Positions 23,236 to 33,589 of a stretch of DNA of 64,000 bases are shown in pieces (position 1 is the stretch's first letter; each line of letters starts with the position of its first letter). The position numbers and the translations under genes were made by a program. This stretch comes from Maratus speciosus (lineage: Eukaryota > Arthropoda > Arachnida > Araneae > Salticidae), in contig OZ010788.1 in NCBI GenBank assembly GCA_963932465.1, positions 669,126,484-669,190,483 of the forward strand. The letters are read 5' to 3'. The notes under the pieces are model-generated. The model ran no database searches. It saw nothing but the letters and a program-made list of their open reading frames with translations, and was not told where the DNA came from.

Positions 23236-23880
23236 ATGGCCACTCCATAAGACCACTCCAGTTGAACTCCCTCCATGAACGATCCATTTCTTTGAAGAAA
23301 ATGAAACAAATTCCGTTTTTTCCTGGTCGCTTGAAGAGGTTTTATTAGAATAATAATTCCGGAGAGCGCATTATTCATCAAACTTCTGAACTAAGTTTAG
23401 AATTTTTATTTATTCCGGTAATTTTTAAGTGTTTAAACTCCCTTGTGCCTTTTTAGGCAATGCATTTAACTCTGATGACACATTAAGGATGACTGTCCTT
23501 ACCCTGTTCAATTCTGTCAGTAAACTCTCAAAGAAATAGTTAAATGAATGAAATAGTCATTATTTGTTCCCGTTCAAAAAGAAAATTGCATTTATTTACT
23601 GAACTTTGAAAGGACTTGGAAATAAAAGTTACAGAAAATAAAACCGTAAAATCAGAGCAAACGTCAATGTATTTTTTTTTTTTTTGTTAAACTCTGCAGT
23701 CTTTAACTTACGTAATTAACTTTCGTTTTGATACTTAAATTTTCATATTTTTTCCAAATGCGAAAAATAAGTTTTAGTAACATTAATTGTTGCCGTTTTT
23801 TCAACAATTAAAATCTAGATTTAAACATGACCTCCATTAAGAGGCCACCTCTCGGATGCGACCTATTTTTATTGGAACGG
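23236..23880. other. AT-rich DNA without recognised gene
   Basis: No element ends recognised. A T-run lies near 23671-23686. Confidence 0.45.
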
Positions 23881-24520
23881 AACGTGGTCGCTTTAGAGTG
23901 GTTTTACTGTAGTTCATTTATAAGGGTACTCAAAAGTATTCCGTTACATTATGGTCTATGGCTAAAAATCGTTTGCAGTGTATTTTAATGACATGACGCT
24001 AGTTCAAATGTATTGAAATTGGTATAAATCACTGAATATCACTACAAGAGGATTTATAGCATTTATCGTTCATTCACAGGAACAGACAAAAAAAAATCGG
24101 TTGCAATAGTGTCTTGGAGCAATAATTCCTGGAAGTGCGTTTTCATTTTCAGTATAAATTTAACTGATTTTTTACATGTTATTCGTTTTGCATAAATTCT
24201 TTACCTCGTACACAGAAGAATTCGCGTACCAATCTCCTTATTAGCGGAAATTGCCGAATGTGAATTTTCAACTGTGGTATGTATTTCCAAACTGAACTCA
24301 ATTTTTGCATGCGTGTGGTTTATTACATACAAATCTATGTATCATATACAGGGCTGCTCAAAGAATTCGGATAATTTTCTAACTGCAATTTTCTAACTGA
24401 ATTGCTGAAACCTATTTCAGCCATTCCCATCTACTGTCGAAAATTATCCGTTATTTGAAGTTATTTGAAAACTTTAGTTTTCAAATGGTTCAGTTAGACA
24501 TCCTACTATTTCAACTCATT
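23881..24520 (-). repeat. repeat R1 block in reverse orientation
   Basis: Reverse-strand R1 hallmarks occur (TTCATTTATAAGGGTACTCA near 23914, CATTCACAGGAACAGAC near 24072, a CATATACAGGGCTGCTC block near 24346). TTCCGTTACATTATGGTCTA at 23939-23958 is the reverse of the R1 block at 13.3 kb. Non-coding. Confidence 0.55.
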
Positions 24521-24530
24521 AACCCTTTAA

Positions 24531-25728
24531 GGTATCCGAGCACCTTTAAAACGTAATTTTCGATCAAAATATCGATTTTTCATTTTTGCAATAATATTAA
24601 AATTGAATATTTTATCTATCGACATCTGCTTAAATTTTGTCTCTATCTAAAATAGAACTCGAGTTACAGCCGTTTAAAATTACATCTATTACGTTATTTA
24701 CGTTACATCTACCCTAAAAGTTATTTTTAGCTTTTTCTCAAAATGAAGTTTTTCAGATTTTTATTATACGCAAAACATCCTAAAACAAAAAATTATGCAT
24801 GAAATGCCACGAAATTTTCTGTACTTCTTTTACAAATGTCTTATTAGGGAACAATGGAACAATGCGATCATCTGTATGGACAACCTAGTTGCGTAGCAAC
24901 TTTACATCCAGTGGAAAGGCGATTGTGTTGCAAGGGCATTAGGGAGCCTTAAAAAAATAATGTTTAGACGAACTTTACATCCAGTGGAAAGGCGATTGTG
25001 TTGCAAGGGCATTAGGGAGCCTTAAAAAAATAATGTTTAGACGAACTTTACATCCAGTGGAAAGGCGATTGTGTTGCAAGGGCATTAAGGAGCCTTAAAA
25101 AAATAATGTTTAGACGTGGATGGTAACAACAAAATTAAAAATTACTTATAAGAATAAGAAAAGATTAACAAAAAATAAAAAGCACATAAGTACAAGTATA
25201 ACATGATCAAAAAAAGAAAACAAAAAAGAAAAATTTAAAAAAAAAAAAAAAAATTCTATTAGTTCCAAAAAAAGAAAGGAAAGGCAAAAGCTACCGGGGG
25301 GTGCCCCATAATTTTTTTTTAATACTATAAACAGGACTAGACTACACTCATGATAATATAGTAAATAGTTTTATATTTACACTGGTATAAATGACAAACT
25401 TGAGACTAATTTTGCGAATTTTTTATTACATTAGTTCTTTAACTGCCATATCATCTGAGATAGAGATGCGATTATAATGTGTGTAGTCTAAGTCCTAGAG
25501 AAAGTTATTCTGTTTATTATGCAATTTACAAAATGTCAATATTTTGTTTTATTTTTGAGTTATCACGTTTTGCGGAAATGTTAACTTTTGACAATTATGG
25601 CTATTTTTCTCTTTTAAAACTGGGTAATTGCTCAATTTTTTATTTTTAAGTAAATGTCATTATAAAATGGGTAACAAGCGAAAATTTTAAAAATTTCAAA
25701 ATATCACTTAAGAAGGTGTGCGGATACA
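24531..25728. mobile_element. 1.2-kb TTAA-flanked element
   Basis: TTAA at 24527-24530 and 25729-25732. The left end GGTATCCGAGCACC matches the right end's reverse complement TGTATCCGCACACC, and both continue into CTT..TTAA. TTAA target use fits piggyBac or Kolobok. The interior is AT-rich and non-coding and holds a three-copy 72-bp tandem repeat. Confidence 0.7.
24899..25116 (+). repeat. 72-bp tandem repeat, 3 copies, almost identical
   Basis: Units start at 24899, 24971 and 25043 with AACTTTACATCCAGTGGAAA and end AATAATGTTTAGACG. I count about one substitution (AGGGAG to AAGGAG) among the three units, so the array is young compared with its surroundings. Not a CRISPR: there are no variable spacers. 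Confidence 0.95.
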
Positions 25729-25732
25729 TTAA

Positions 25733-26019
25733 GAATCCTGCAGAATGTTTCACGTATGTTCAACGATTCATAAAATGATAGCTATAAAAAGCATTTGTAT
25801 GAGGATTTGTATTTGATAACCTTACATATTTATTTATCCTATCCATTTCAAAAAATTAACATTAAAATAAATTGTGTTCAATCAGCCTTTGAATTCAAAA
25901 ATTACACGGTGGAAAAACACGGTTAGGACGCTTAAAGAGTCACACGGTGAAGTTTTGTTTTGTTGCTTTATTCTGAATATGTTGGAAAGTTTCATAATGT
26001 ATGCGTGATGCATGATATT
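25733..26019. other. AT-rich DNA without recognised gene
   Basis: No gene or element end recognised. Confidence 0.45.
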
Positions 26020-26227
26020 TCTTTCTTGTTTTCATTTTAGTTTCGAAGTGTTGTTTCTGTCAGAATACAAATCTGAGTCAGCTATCAATCAATTACAGCA
26101 ATCCAACAATTAGTTTGTCTCTTATTTGCTTCAGCTTAGTTTCCGAGTGTCGTTTTCGTCAGTAAATAAATCAGCGCCGGTCAATCAATTACACGCTGCA
26201 AACAATTAGTTTGTTATTCTGCTTGTT

Positions 26228-26975
26228 TTTACTTTCATCTACCTTTACAAGAAAGTATTCGATTCGTGAAAATTTTCGAATTCCGGTTTTTGACGGATTG
26301 ACACGTTTTAGGTGTCAGAGATTCCGAAAAACATGTTTTCACAAAATGTCTGTCTGTCTGTATGCGACACAAATTTTGTGGGCGCAATATCTCAAGAACT
26401 AATGCACGAAATTTAATAAAAATTAATATTTAGTTAGTCCCTGATATAAATGGGTGCTGATTAGTTTTTGGTGTAAATCGCTCAACAGGTGGCGCTGCTA
26501 TGCAGCTTTTTTTAACGATCTCCACAATAGCCCAGTCTCCAGAATTATGCACGGATTTTCATCAAACTTTAGATTCAGTTAGTCCTTCACATGAATTGAC
26601 GTTTTATACATTTTGGTGTAAATCGATCAACAGGTGGCGCTGCTATGCTGCATGTTTTGCGATTTCCGCAATAGCGCTAAACCAAGAATTAATGCTTGGA
26701 TTTTCAACAAACTTCAGATTCAGGTATACCTTGACATGAATCAGTGCTGTTTATGTTTTGGTGTAAATCGCTCGACAGGTGGCGCTGCTATGCTACATTT
26801 TTAGGAATTTCCGCTATAGCTTTATCTCAAGAACTAATGCACGAATCTTCATCAAATATCACATTCAGATATACTTTGTTATGAATTGGTGCTAAATGGA
26901 TGTAATTTCTTGTACTATTTAAATGATTTAATTGACGTGATTTATATAGAAGAAAGTTTTGTGATGGCCACAACA
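26228..26975 (+). repeat. family X array element, copy 3, with three ~145-bp units
   Basis: The head contains AGAAAGTATTCGATTCGTGA and a diverged ACACGTTTTAGGTGTCAGAG. Three units carry AGGTGGCGCTGCTATGC at 26487, 26632 and 26777. The tail GAAGAAAGTTTTGTGATGGC is identical to the copy at 6.1 kb, which has six units. The difference in unit number is direct evidence of array expansion or contraction. Inserted in array S. Confidence 0.75.
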
Positions 26976-27190
26976 TACCAGTTCTATCTTGTTTTCATTT
27001 TAGTTTCGAAGTGTTGTTTCTATCAGCATATAAATCTAAGTCAGTGAATCAATTACAGCCATTCAACAATTAGTTTGTCTTATTTGTTTCAGCTTAGTTT
27101 CAGAGTGTCGTTTTCGTCAGTAAATACATCAGAGCCTGCCAATCAATTACACGCTTCTAACAATTAGTTTGTTATTCTGCTTATTTTTAA

Positions 27191-27939
27191 TTAAATAAAA
27201 GGAAATTCTAAACAGCCTTTTAAAAATTTATACAGTTTTGTTTCCAAGTAAATAAACAAGGAAATTTTTTTCGATCAAATTTCACTTTGAAGTTTTTTGT
27301 AGTTCAAGAAAATATTTTAGAATAGAATTTTCGACAAGTAAATTTACCAGTAAATCTCAGACGTATTAAAAAAAAAAATAAATGTATTTATTCCAAATTC
27401 CATTTCCTTTATTTATTGTGAATAATATTTTGTGGCTGTTTTTTCTATGGTACTTTCTTACTCATGTGAGGAATTCTCTATTTCAAACCAAATGGGAAAA
27501 AAAAGGAAATATTAAAGAAATCTCCAACTTCTATATTTAAAATAAGCTTTTTTTTTTTCACAGAAGCTTTAAAAAGAAGCAATAAAACAGTTTTAGAAAT
27601 ATACGTTATTTATTACACTAGCAAAACTCTATAGTAGATTTTTGTTGATTTCCTTATGAATTTGCTGCGTTATTCAAATCAGAACGCGTGTTTTCTTTTT
27701 TTAATGCCAGAAAACATCGAAATTTTTCTAAAATTCAAAGTATCATAACTGGGTAAGTTATGGTCGTAGGAGAATCGAATATTTACAGTTTTGTTTTATA
27801 GAGTACAGAGAAAGTTTTTCTAATTTAGGGAATCTATAAAAATTTTAATTTTGTAACTTAAAAAAGATAATTTTGACGTAAATGAAGTTTTCGATGATGA
27901 TTAACAACATTTTAAACATTTTTGGGTACCTGCAGGTAC
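27191..27939. other. AT-rich DNA; short block shared with 57.75-57.87 kb
   Basis: 27690-27860 shares GCCAGAAAA, AAATTCAAAGTATCATAACT and following blocks with about 57760-57870, so a further dispersed repeat is present. No gene was seen. Confidence 0.5.
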
Positions 27940-28216
27940 AAAATAATAAATTAGTACTATTACATTAATAAAAATACAAATCAAACGTCGAAATAAAAAT
28001 CACTTGATGACGTAAGCACGTTTTGTCAAGTGAATGTGACATTTACGATCAGTATCGCGTCGATCAAATGCCACCAAATTGTAAGATTAAATGCCAATAA
28101 TGGTTGATCGTAAACGTCACATTCACTTGACAAAACGTGTTTACGTCATCAATTGATTTTTATTTCGAAGTTTTATTTGCATTTTTCTTAATGTTATACT
28201 AATTTATTTGTTCTTT
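27940..28216. mobile_element. palindrome related to the outer part of the 16-18 kb composite
   Basis: Arms 27940-28051 and 28105-28216 are inverted copies around a ~53-bp loop. Both arms match segment A/A' (for example ATTAATAAAAATACAAAT and ACTTGATGACGT, found near 16225 and 16262). The loop string AGATTAAATGCCAATAATGG also occurs in A' near 18042. The flank GGTTGACGGGATAACTA at 28293-28309 resembles the reverse of a block near 18000. Non-coding foldback or MITE. Confidence 0.8.
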
Positions 28217-28620
28217 TGTTATTTAAAATAAAAATTATGTCAATTTGTATAACTTGGCGAGTGGTTTGGCGGTTTATATAATATGACAAAATTGGTTGAC
28301 GGGATAACTAACAAGTACCCATTTTTGTAATTGGAATCATGCATCTAAAACTAATAGTTTGGAAATTCGCTACTGATCAATGATAAGAAGGGACACGCGG
28401 GTTATTTTAAGTTAATTTTCTTTATTTATAGCGAATACTGCTTTCTTTCTTAAGAAAAAACAAGAAAGAAAAATCATGCGTTAAGCATAGTTTATGAAAC
28501 GCTTCCTGAATGCTTTAAAAAAATTCGTCATTTAAGAAAATAAGGTAAATAAGATAACTAAATAAACATTTTAGAAAGCACATAAAACATTTGAAAAACT
28601 GATTTCAGCAGATACTATCC
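28217..28620. other. AT-rich DNA, start of an R1-associated block
   Basis: 28200-28310 still resembles A' of the 18-kb composite. 28470-28520 (AAAAATCATGCGTTAAGCAT and ATTATGAAACGC-like text) recurs at 10545 and 12718, upstream of the other R1 blocks. No gene. Confidence 0.5.
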
Positions 28621-29776
28621 ATAGCCAAATATGTATTCCAATTCTTTTGAACAGCTCTGTATTTGATCGGTAGATTGATATGTATACTATACAATGTGAA
28701 AATTTAGTTTAGCAAGGAAACGCCTAACAGGTTGAAATTTCTCTTTCAACAATTTATACTAATAGATGAAAACATACTTGTATACTTTTGTACAACCCTG
28801 TAGTTAACCTAGTACCTTTGTTACACGCCACTATTTAGCTAAAATTTAATTCAAACTAAAACATTCTTTAAAAAAAAAAAAAAAAAAAAAAAACGAAATC
28901 ACATTTTCAGAAATTATTATTTATAGACGGCCATGAATCCAATTCTTTGCGTGACCCTGTATATCATTTTATCTATATTCTACAAAATTTCTTATTAAAC
29001 TAAATGTAATTCAGCGTAAAAATGCATACCTCATTTAATAACCACTTTTAAGCAATTTGCGCTCATACCCAGTAACACTTACGAATTCTTTTGTGTAGCC
29101 CAGTATATGAATTATAGCATTTATACACATCATATAGTATGCATAAATACAGTGAAACATAAAAGCGCATACCATAATTAAAAATGCATTTCCAGCACTC
29201 ATCGCTATGTACAGTACTTCGGATACAATATAGAATCTGAATTTTTTTGTGTGTCCCTGTAAATGCTATGCACTTCGAATTATACATGAAATAAGTTATA
29301 GTAAACCTCAGTGACGCATATAAATTTCATTGTATATGAAATAGTTTAACATAATTAAAATAGATCGCAAACAATTCCCTCCACCTTTATATCAATGTGT
29401 AACGAAATTCTTTTCTGTGGCCCTGTAAATGAATAATAACTATTCTTTGTACCGCATATTCTACAGAATGCATATTTTAGTGTACTTCATAAATGCATAT
29501 CAATTTTATTATGTTTGAAAACGTGTCATTAAAAATCATTTGAAACGTGTTTTTCCCATTGGCCGTAATGAAACGGAATACTTTTTACTGTCCCTGCAAA
29601 TGAACTAAACATACTACAAACTTCATTTGAAACAGGAATCGTGCTATGGTAGAGTTCACTAACATCCAAAAATGTCAGTGCAATCCGAGTATATTTAGGA
29701 GAGTTAGGTTTGTCTGTCCGTCTGTCCGCGCTCTAAGTCATAAACACTTTTCAACTTTGTTGGAAAGTGTTAAAAA
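28621..29776 (+). repeat. repeat R1, seven tandem units of ~140-170 bp
   Basis: The hallmark CCCTGTAAATGAA or a variant occurs at about 28656, 28796, 28955, 29099, 29255, 29421 and 29592. Units near the left are more diverged. A terminal block (GTCTGTCCGTCTGTCCGCGC, then CTTTTCAACTTTGTTGGAAA) closes the array at 29776. A 24-bp A run lies near 28869-28893. The unit near 29452-29500 is the uninterrupted counterpart of the hAT insertion site at 9223/10186. Confidence 0.7.
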
Positions 29777-30655
29777 ATAACGTGTGCAAATATGCAAACT
29801 TATAAGTAAACGAAAGTACAGTGATGTTTTATGAAGTCAGGAGTAATCAGCATAATGACAGCTTAAAAATTAAAATGTAATTATTAACATAAACTACTTG
29901 TTTATATGAATATTTTTCAAGAATATTTCTCCTTTGAAAACTCTGCAAAGAATTTCCTCATCAAAAGAAAAATGTCCAATAATGCGATCCAGAGGGAAAA
30001 AATACGGACTATACATGTATTAGCTAAATTTAAAATTCATGTCCGAATTTTATATAAAACGAAGATCCATTTCACAAAACAATATTTTTTTAAGCACAAA
30101 TTTGTTCATTTTCAAATGTAAATCCTAGAAAAATTAAACATTTATAGTAAATTTCCTTTCGTTATGCACCATATTTCCTTAGCATATTCGTTCTCAAGGG
30201 AATAGTGTTCAACTGCAAACGAAAGTTTAAAAAATCAAAATGCAAGGCTAGCATTAGCTTATTTAAAATATACAGACCTGTAAATTCAAATAATTTATAT
30301 ACAATGATGTATTCAGAACAATTTTACACATATTTAGAAATTGTATAGGACAAAATTATTTACATCGACAATGATAAACGAGGATGATTTTTATGAAGGT
30401 GCCTACGTATTTCCAGTAACAGCCAGGATTTATATAGATTTATGGAAATATTTTATGTTAACATTATGCTTGTCTATTTTCAAATATATTCTTTTAAAAA
30501 AATCATTGCAATAAATTTTATTCTTCTTCATAAATATTTTTACCTTGTTATCATGAGATTTAGTATTCAAACGCAATTGATAACAAATATTAGAAAGGTA
30601 AACGTTCTGTTTTATGTAACAATCTTCTTACACCTACACTAATATTATAAAGTAG
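29777..30655. other. AT-rich DNA without recognised gene
   Basis: Two frames of 66-71 codons (29906-30121, 30442-30642) are low in complexity and have no family resemblance; not called as genes. Confidence 0.45.
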
Positions 30656-30657
30656 TT

Positions 30658-30972
30658 GTAACGCACGAATTTAGGCGCAGTAAGGATTTACTGGTAACTT
30701 CATATCACATTTATTCTGGACAACACGCACGATACACAAATTTATACACAGTTACATGTATGCATTTCATATCAATAATTAACAGATTTAAAACACCTAG
30801 GATATCTGGATTACATTTTTACAGGTCGTCGAATGCAACTTTCTTTCTCAGAAACTAAATCTATCTTTCTAACCAATGACCAGGTCTGTACCAGGTAGCC
30901 ACAACTGAATGGCCCCCTAGATCGTATCGGCAGTGCTTATTGCTTAGGTGACGTTATATCGGTTACTTAACA
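30658..30972 (-). repeat. possible LTR-like sequence, reverse orientation
   Basis: Read on the reverse strand this block starts TGTTAAGTAACC and ends GTGCGTTACA (TG...CA limits, 315 bp). It contains AGAATAAATG about 60 bp before the end, which could act as a polyadenylation signal. No primer-binding site, polypurine tract or matching second LTR was seen and the flanks do not match, so this is weak. It could equally be the 3' end of an unknown transcript. Confidence 0.25.
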
Positions 30973-31430
30973 TTTATATCTTTTTGTTGGCACCTTCACA
31001 TTGCTACTCTAGTTGATTTTGTAATTTGGAATCTTGGTCAAGTAACGAGTCCTTCACCTGGCATGGCATCTTCAGAGGTATAATTCATAGGTAACTTGGA
31101 TCACTTTGCAATTTTACATGCAATAGACACTATTTACGCACATGGTGGATTTCAGCCAGAAGTAAGCCTGAATTCCGCTGCCTTTCAGCTGCGAGTTCGA
31201 TGCCCGAACTAGTTGGATTTACCTGGAGTTTTGAAGCCCAGTAACTAAATCTTAATACACTACGAGGAGATAATAGATCATCCGCGCAAGGAACGTTTCG
31301 GGTCAATTTTGGATTGAGGTTCGATTCTGGCGGCCAGGGTTCTTGTTGAATAGATTTTTCAAAAACTCTATCGTGCGAGCATTAAAACCCGAGTAAAATA
31401 TTCAAAAAGAAGCGCGAAAAAATGATTCTA
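30973..31430. other. less AT-rich stretch with two box-B-like motifs
   Basis: GAGTTCGATGCCCGAAC (near 31193) and GGTTCGATTCTGG (near 31318) on the + strand resemble Pol III box B. No convincing box A or tRNA fold accompanies either. It may be a decayed tRNA-derived SINE, or internal sequence of the LTR-like element next to it. Confidence 0.3.
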
Positions 31431-32330
31431 GAGATTTCCCGATCAGAATAAAATATTCCAGGTTAGAAACACACTGAAACCAAAATATTACTGGTTCATT
31501 ATCAAAAATTAAAATAAAAGAAATGAGAACAGAATAATAGCATTTAAGACAAAATATAGTAAAATAGTAAAACAGGTAGTATAGTAAAACGGGGTTAATT
31601 AAAAATAATTTTAAGATATGTTAATATTTAAAATATGCTGTATACGTATATAATGCATTTTTAAAATCCGCTACACATTCCCTTCTTCGGTAATAAAATG
31701 CTGGTAAAATTCCAGAAAATCCACCCAGTCTTCCGCAGATATAAAAATTAATATACTTTAATACGATGCGTACAAATATCAGAATGTTTATTTCATACTG
31801 CACTGCATAACTGAAAAAAAAAATAGCAAATGTAATAAGTTTTATATTATTTAAATAATCAATGCAACATTCAAAATAAACTATTATTAAAATACATATA
31901 CTGCAGAGATAGAATTTTAAGATAATAAAATGAACAATAAGTTAAAATGTAGCTAACTTTTTCTTTTGAAAACAGAAACACTATCGTTTTTACATTTTTT
32001 AAAGAACAAATTTCCATATCTTAAAGAGATCTGCTCATTTATCCTCTAAAATTTAAATCGTATGGAATTTGCATTACTTGTTTATGGAAATTATATACTG
32101 TATTCAATTTAAATTTGCTTTGAATACTGAAACATGGATTAATTTGAGAGCAAATATTCAAATTAATTAATGTGGTATATGCTGAATGTATGATGTGAGG
32201 AAAAACATAAGGTTTACCTAAGATATGTTCGTTAGTTTGCATTGAAAATATTTATACGAAATCTTTCATTCATTCGTAACATTCATAAAATAGGCAACAT
32301 AAATTAATTATTGAAAAGGCAAAAAGTTAT
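31431..32330. other. AT-rich DNA without recognised gene
   Basis: Reverse-strand frames of 60-67 codons show no recognisable motifs. No element ends seen. Confidence 0.45.
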
Positions 32331-32334
32331 ATAT

Positions 32335-32505
32335 TTTTATATTTAAAGTTATACGTTTTAATATACGTTTAATTAATTTAATTAAAGTTATACTTTTAAT
32401 TAATTTAGTTAAAAGGTGTAATTTTAATTAATTAAAGTTATACGATTTAATATATTTAATTAATGTTATACGATTTAATATACTTAATTAAAGTTATACG
32501 ATTGA
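32335..32505 (+). repeat. AT-rich minisatellite, ~30-bp unit
   Basis: Degenerate repeats of TTAATTAAAGTTATACGATT (about six units) form the tract. Unit length varies, and the left units are more diverged. Confidence 0.75.
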
Positions 32506-32509
32506 GAAC

Positions 32510-33587
32510 AATCACATTCATGTGCTTTTTTTGTTTTCTCGCCAAAAGTATGAAGTTATTAAACTTCATACGTTGCCACGTTTGACGCTTCAACTTGCCA
32601 CGTTTGACGGGCAAATTTCCAACTTGTTTTAATTCATAAGTCATCGCGCCCATAATATCTTAAGAACATCTGTGTAGATTGTGTTTTTGATATAGATAAT
32701 AAGCACATATATATTTTCAAAATGAACTACTTTTAAGTATTTACAGTGGTACGACTTTTGGTTAGGATTTTTATTAGTTATTAAAAATGTAAAATTTTGC
32801 TTTATAAAAATTAATTTTTTTTTCATAGTTAATAAAATAATTTGGACCTTCGAGTAGGTACTTAAAAAAAAAAAAAATATGCGCCTATTATATATATCAA
32901 ATTTCATAACAATCCATGCATATGCTCTCGAGATATCATGCACGCATTGAAGTATGGAGTAAAAATATGAGCTATTCTAATTTTAACAATACACAAATTC
33001 TGTAAAGACTAATCAGTTTCTAATGGTAATGTATTTAAAAGCATAAATCGCTTTAATTGATATTCAAAATTTCATGTTTGTACATAAATCGTTTTGAAGA
33101 TACACTAATTAAAGCGGTTCCCAAATTTTTAGATCGACGAACCGCTAAACAGAAATTGATACTTCCGCGTACCACCAATGCAAATTTGAAGCTAATACAG
33201 AAAAACGGAATGTCTAAAATGAAATATTTTTCCAGTCTTTTGTGCTTCTGGCTGAGCAGATTTTATTGTATTTAATTGCATAATTACATTATTAAAATGG
33301 TACTTATATTGACAACTTTATATTAACATTCAAATAATTATATTTATAGTATCACAATTACATTTCAATAATATGTACATTATTAAAATACAGTGCTTTG
33401 ATGGAAAAACAGCTACAATATTTAATGACATATTGGCGTAAATTGATACGTGTACACTAGGGTGACTATTAATTCCCCTGTATTGCTAATGATAAGGGTG
33501 TGCTTGCATTATCAAACACACCTTCCTCATGTCTGCTTGAACCCCAGTTTTAGACGCAAGTCAGATTCGATGTTTAGTTTATTCCTG
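32510..33587. other. AT-rich DNA without recognised gene
   Basis: A 100-codon reverse frame (32641-32943) is rich in Phe, Lys and Ile and typical of chance frames in AT-rich DNA. No promoter, splice pattern or protein family supports it. Confidence 0.5.
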
Positions 33588-33589
33588 TA

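Larger units (their letters stand above)
19905..27190 (+). repeat. satellite-like array S, ~95-110-bp unit, broken up by insertions
   Basis: Units contain TTCATTTTAGTTTTCGAGTG, then TTTTAGTCAGTAAATAAATC, AGTCAATCAAT, ATTACAGTCATCCAAC and AATTAGTTTGTTATTC. Pieces survive at about 19910-20100, 20390-20526, 21095-21445, 23189-23235, 26020-26228 and 26985-27190. Between them lie a palindrome (20101), two TA-flanked elements (20527, 21446), an R1 block, a TTAA element (24531) and a family X copy (26228). Adjacent units at 26041/26140 and 27004/27098 give spacings of 99 and 94 bp. Non-coding. Confidence 0.65.

Noticed and set aside
24899..25116. CRISPR-like regular repeats
   Set aside because: The whole 72-bp unit is repeated without variable spacers; it is an ordinary tandem repeat.
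32641..32943. 100-codon reverse-strand open frame
   Set aside because: Low-complexity Phe/Lys/Ile-rich content typical of AT-rich chance frames; no motif, splice signal pattern or context.
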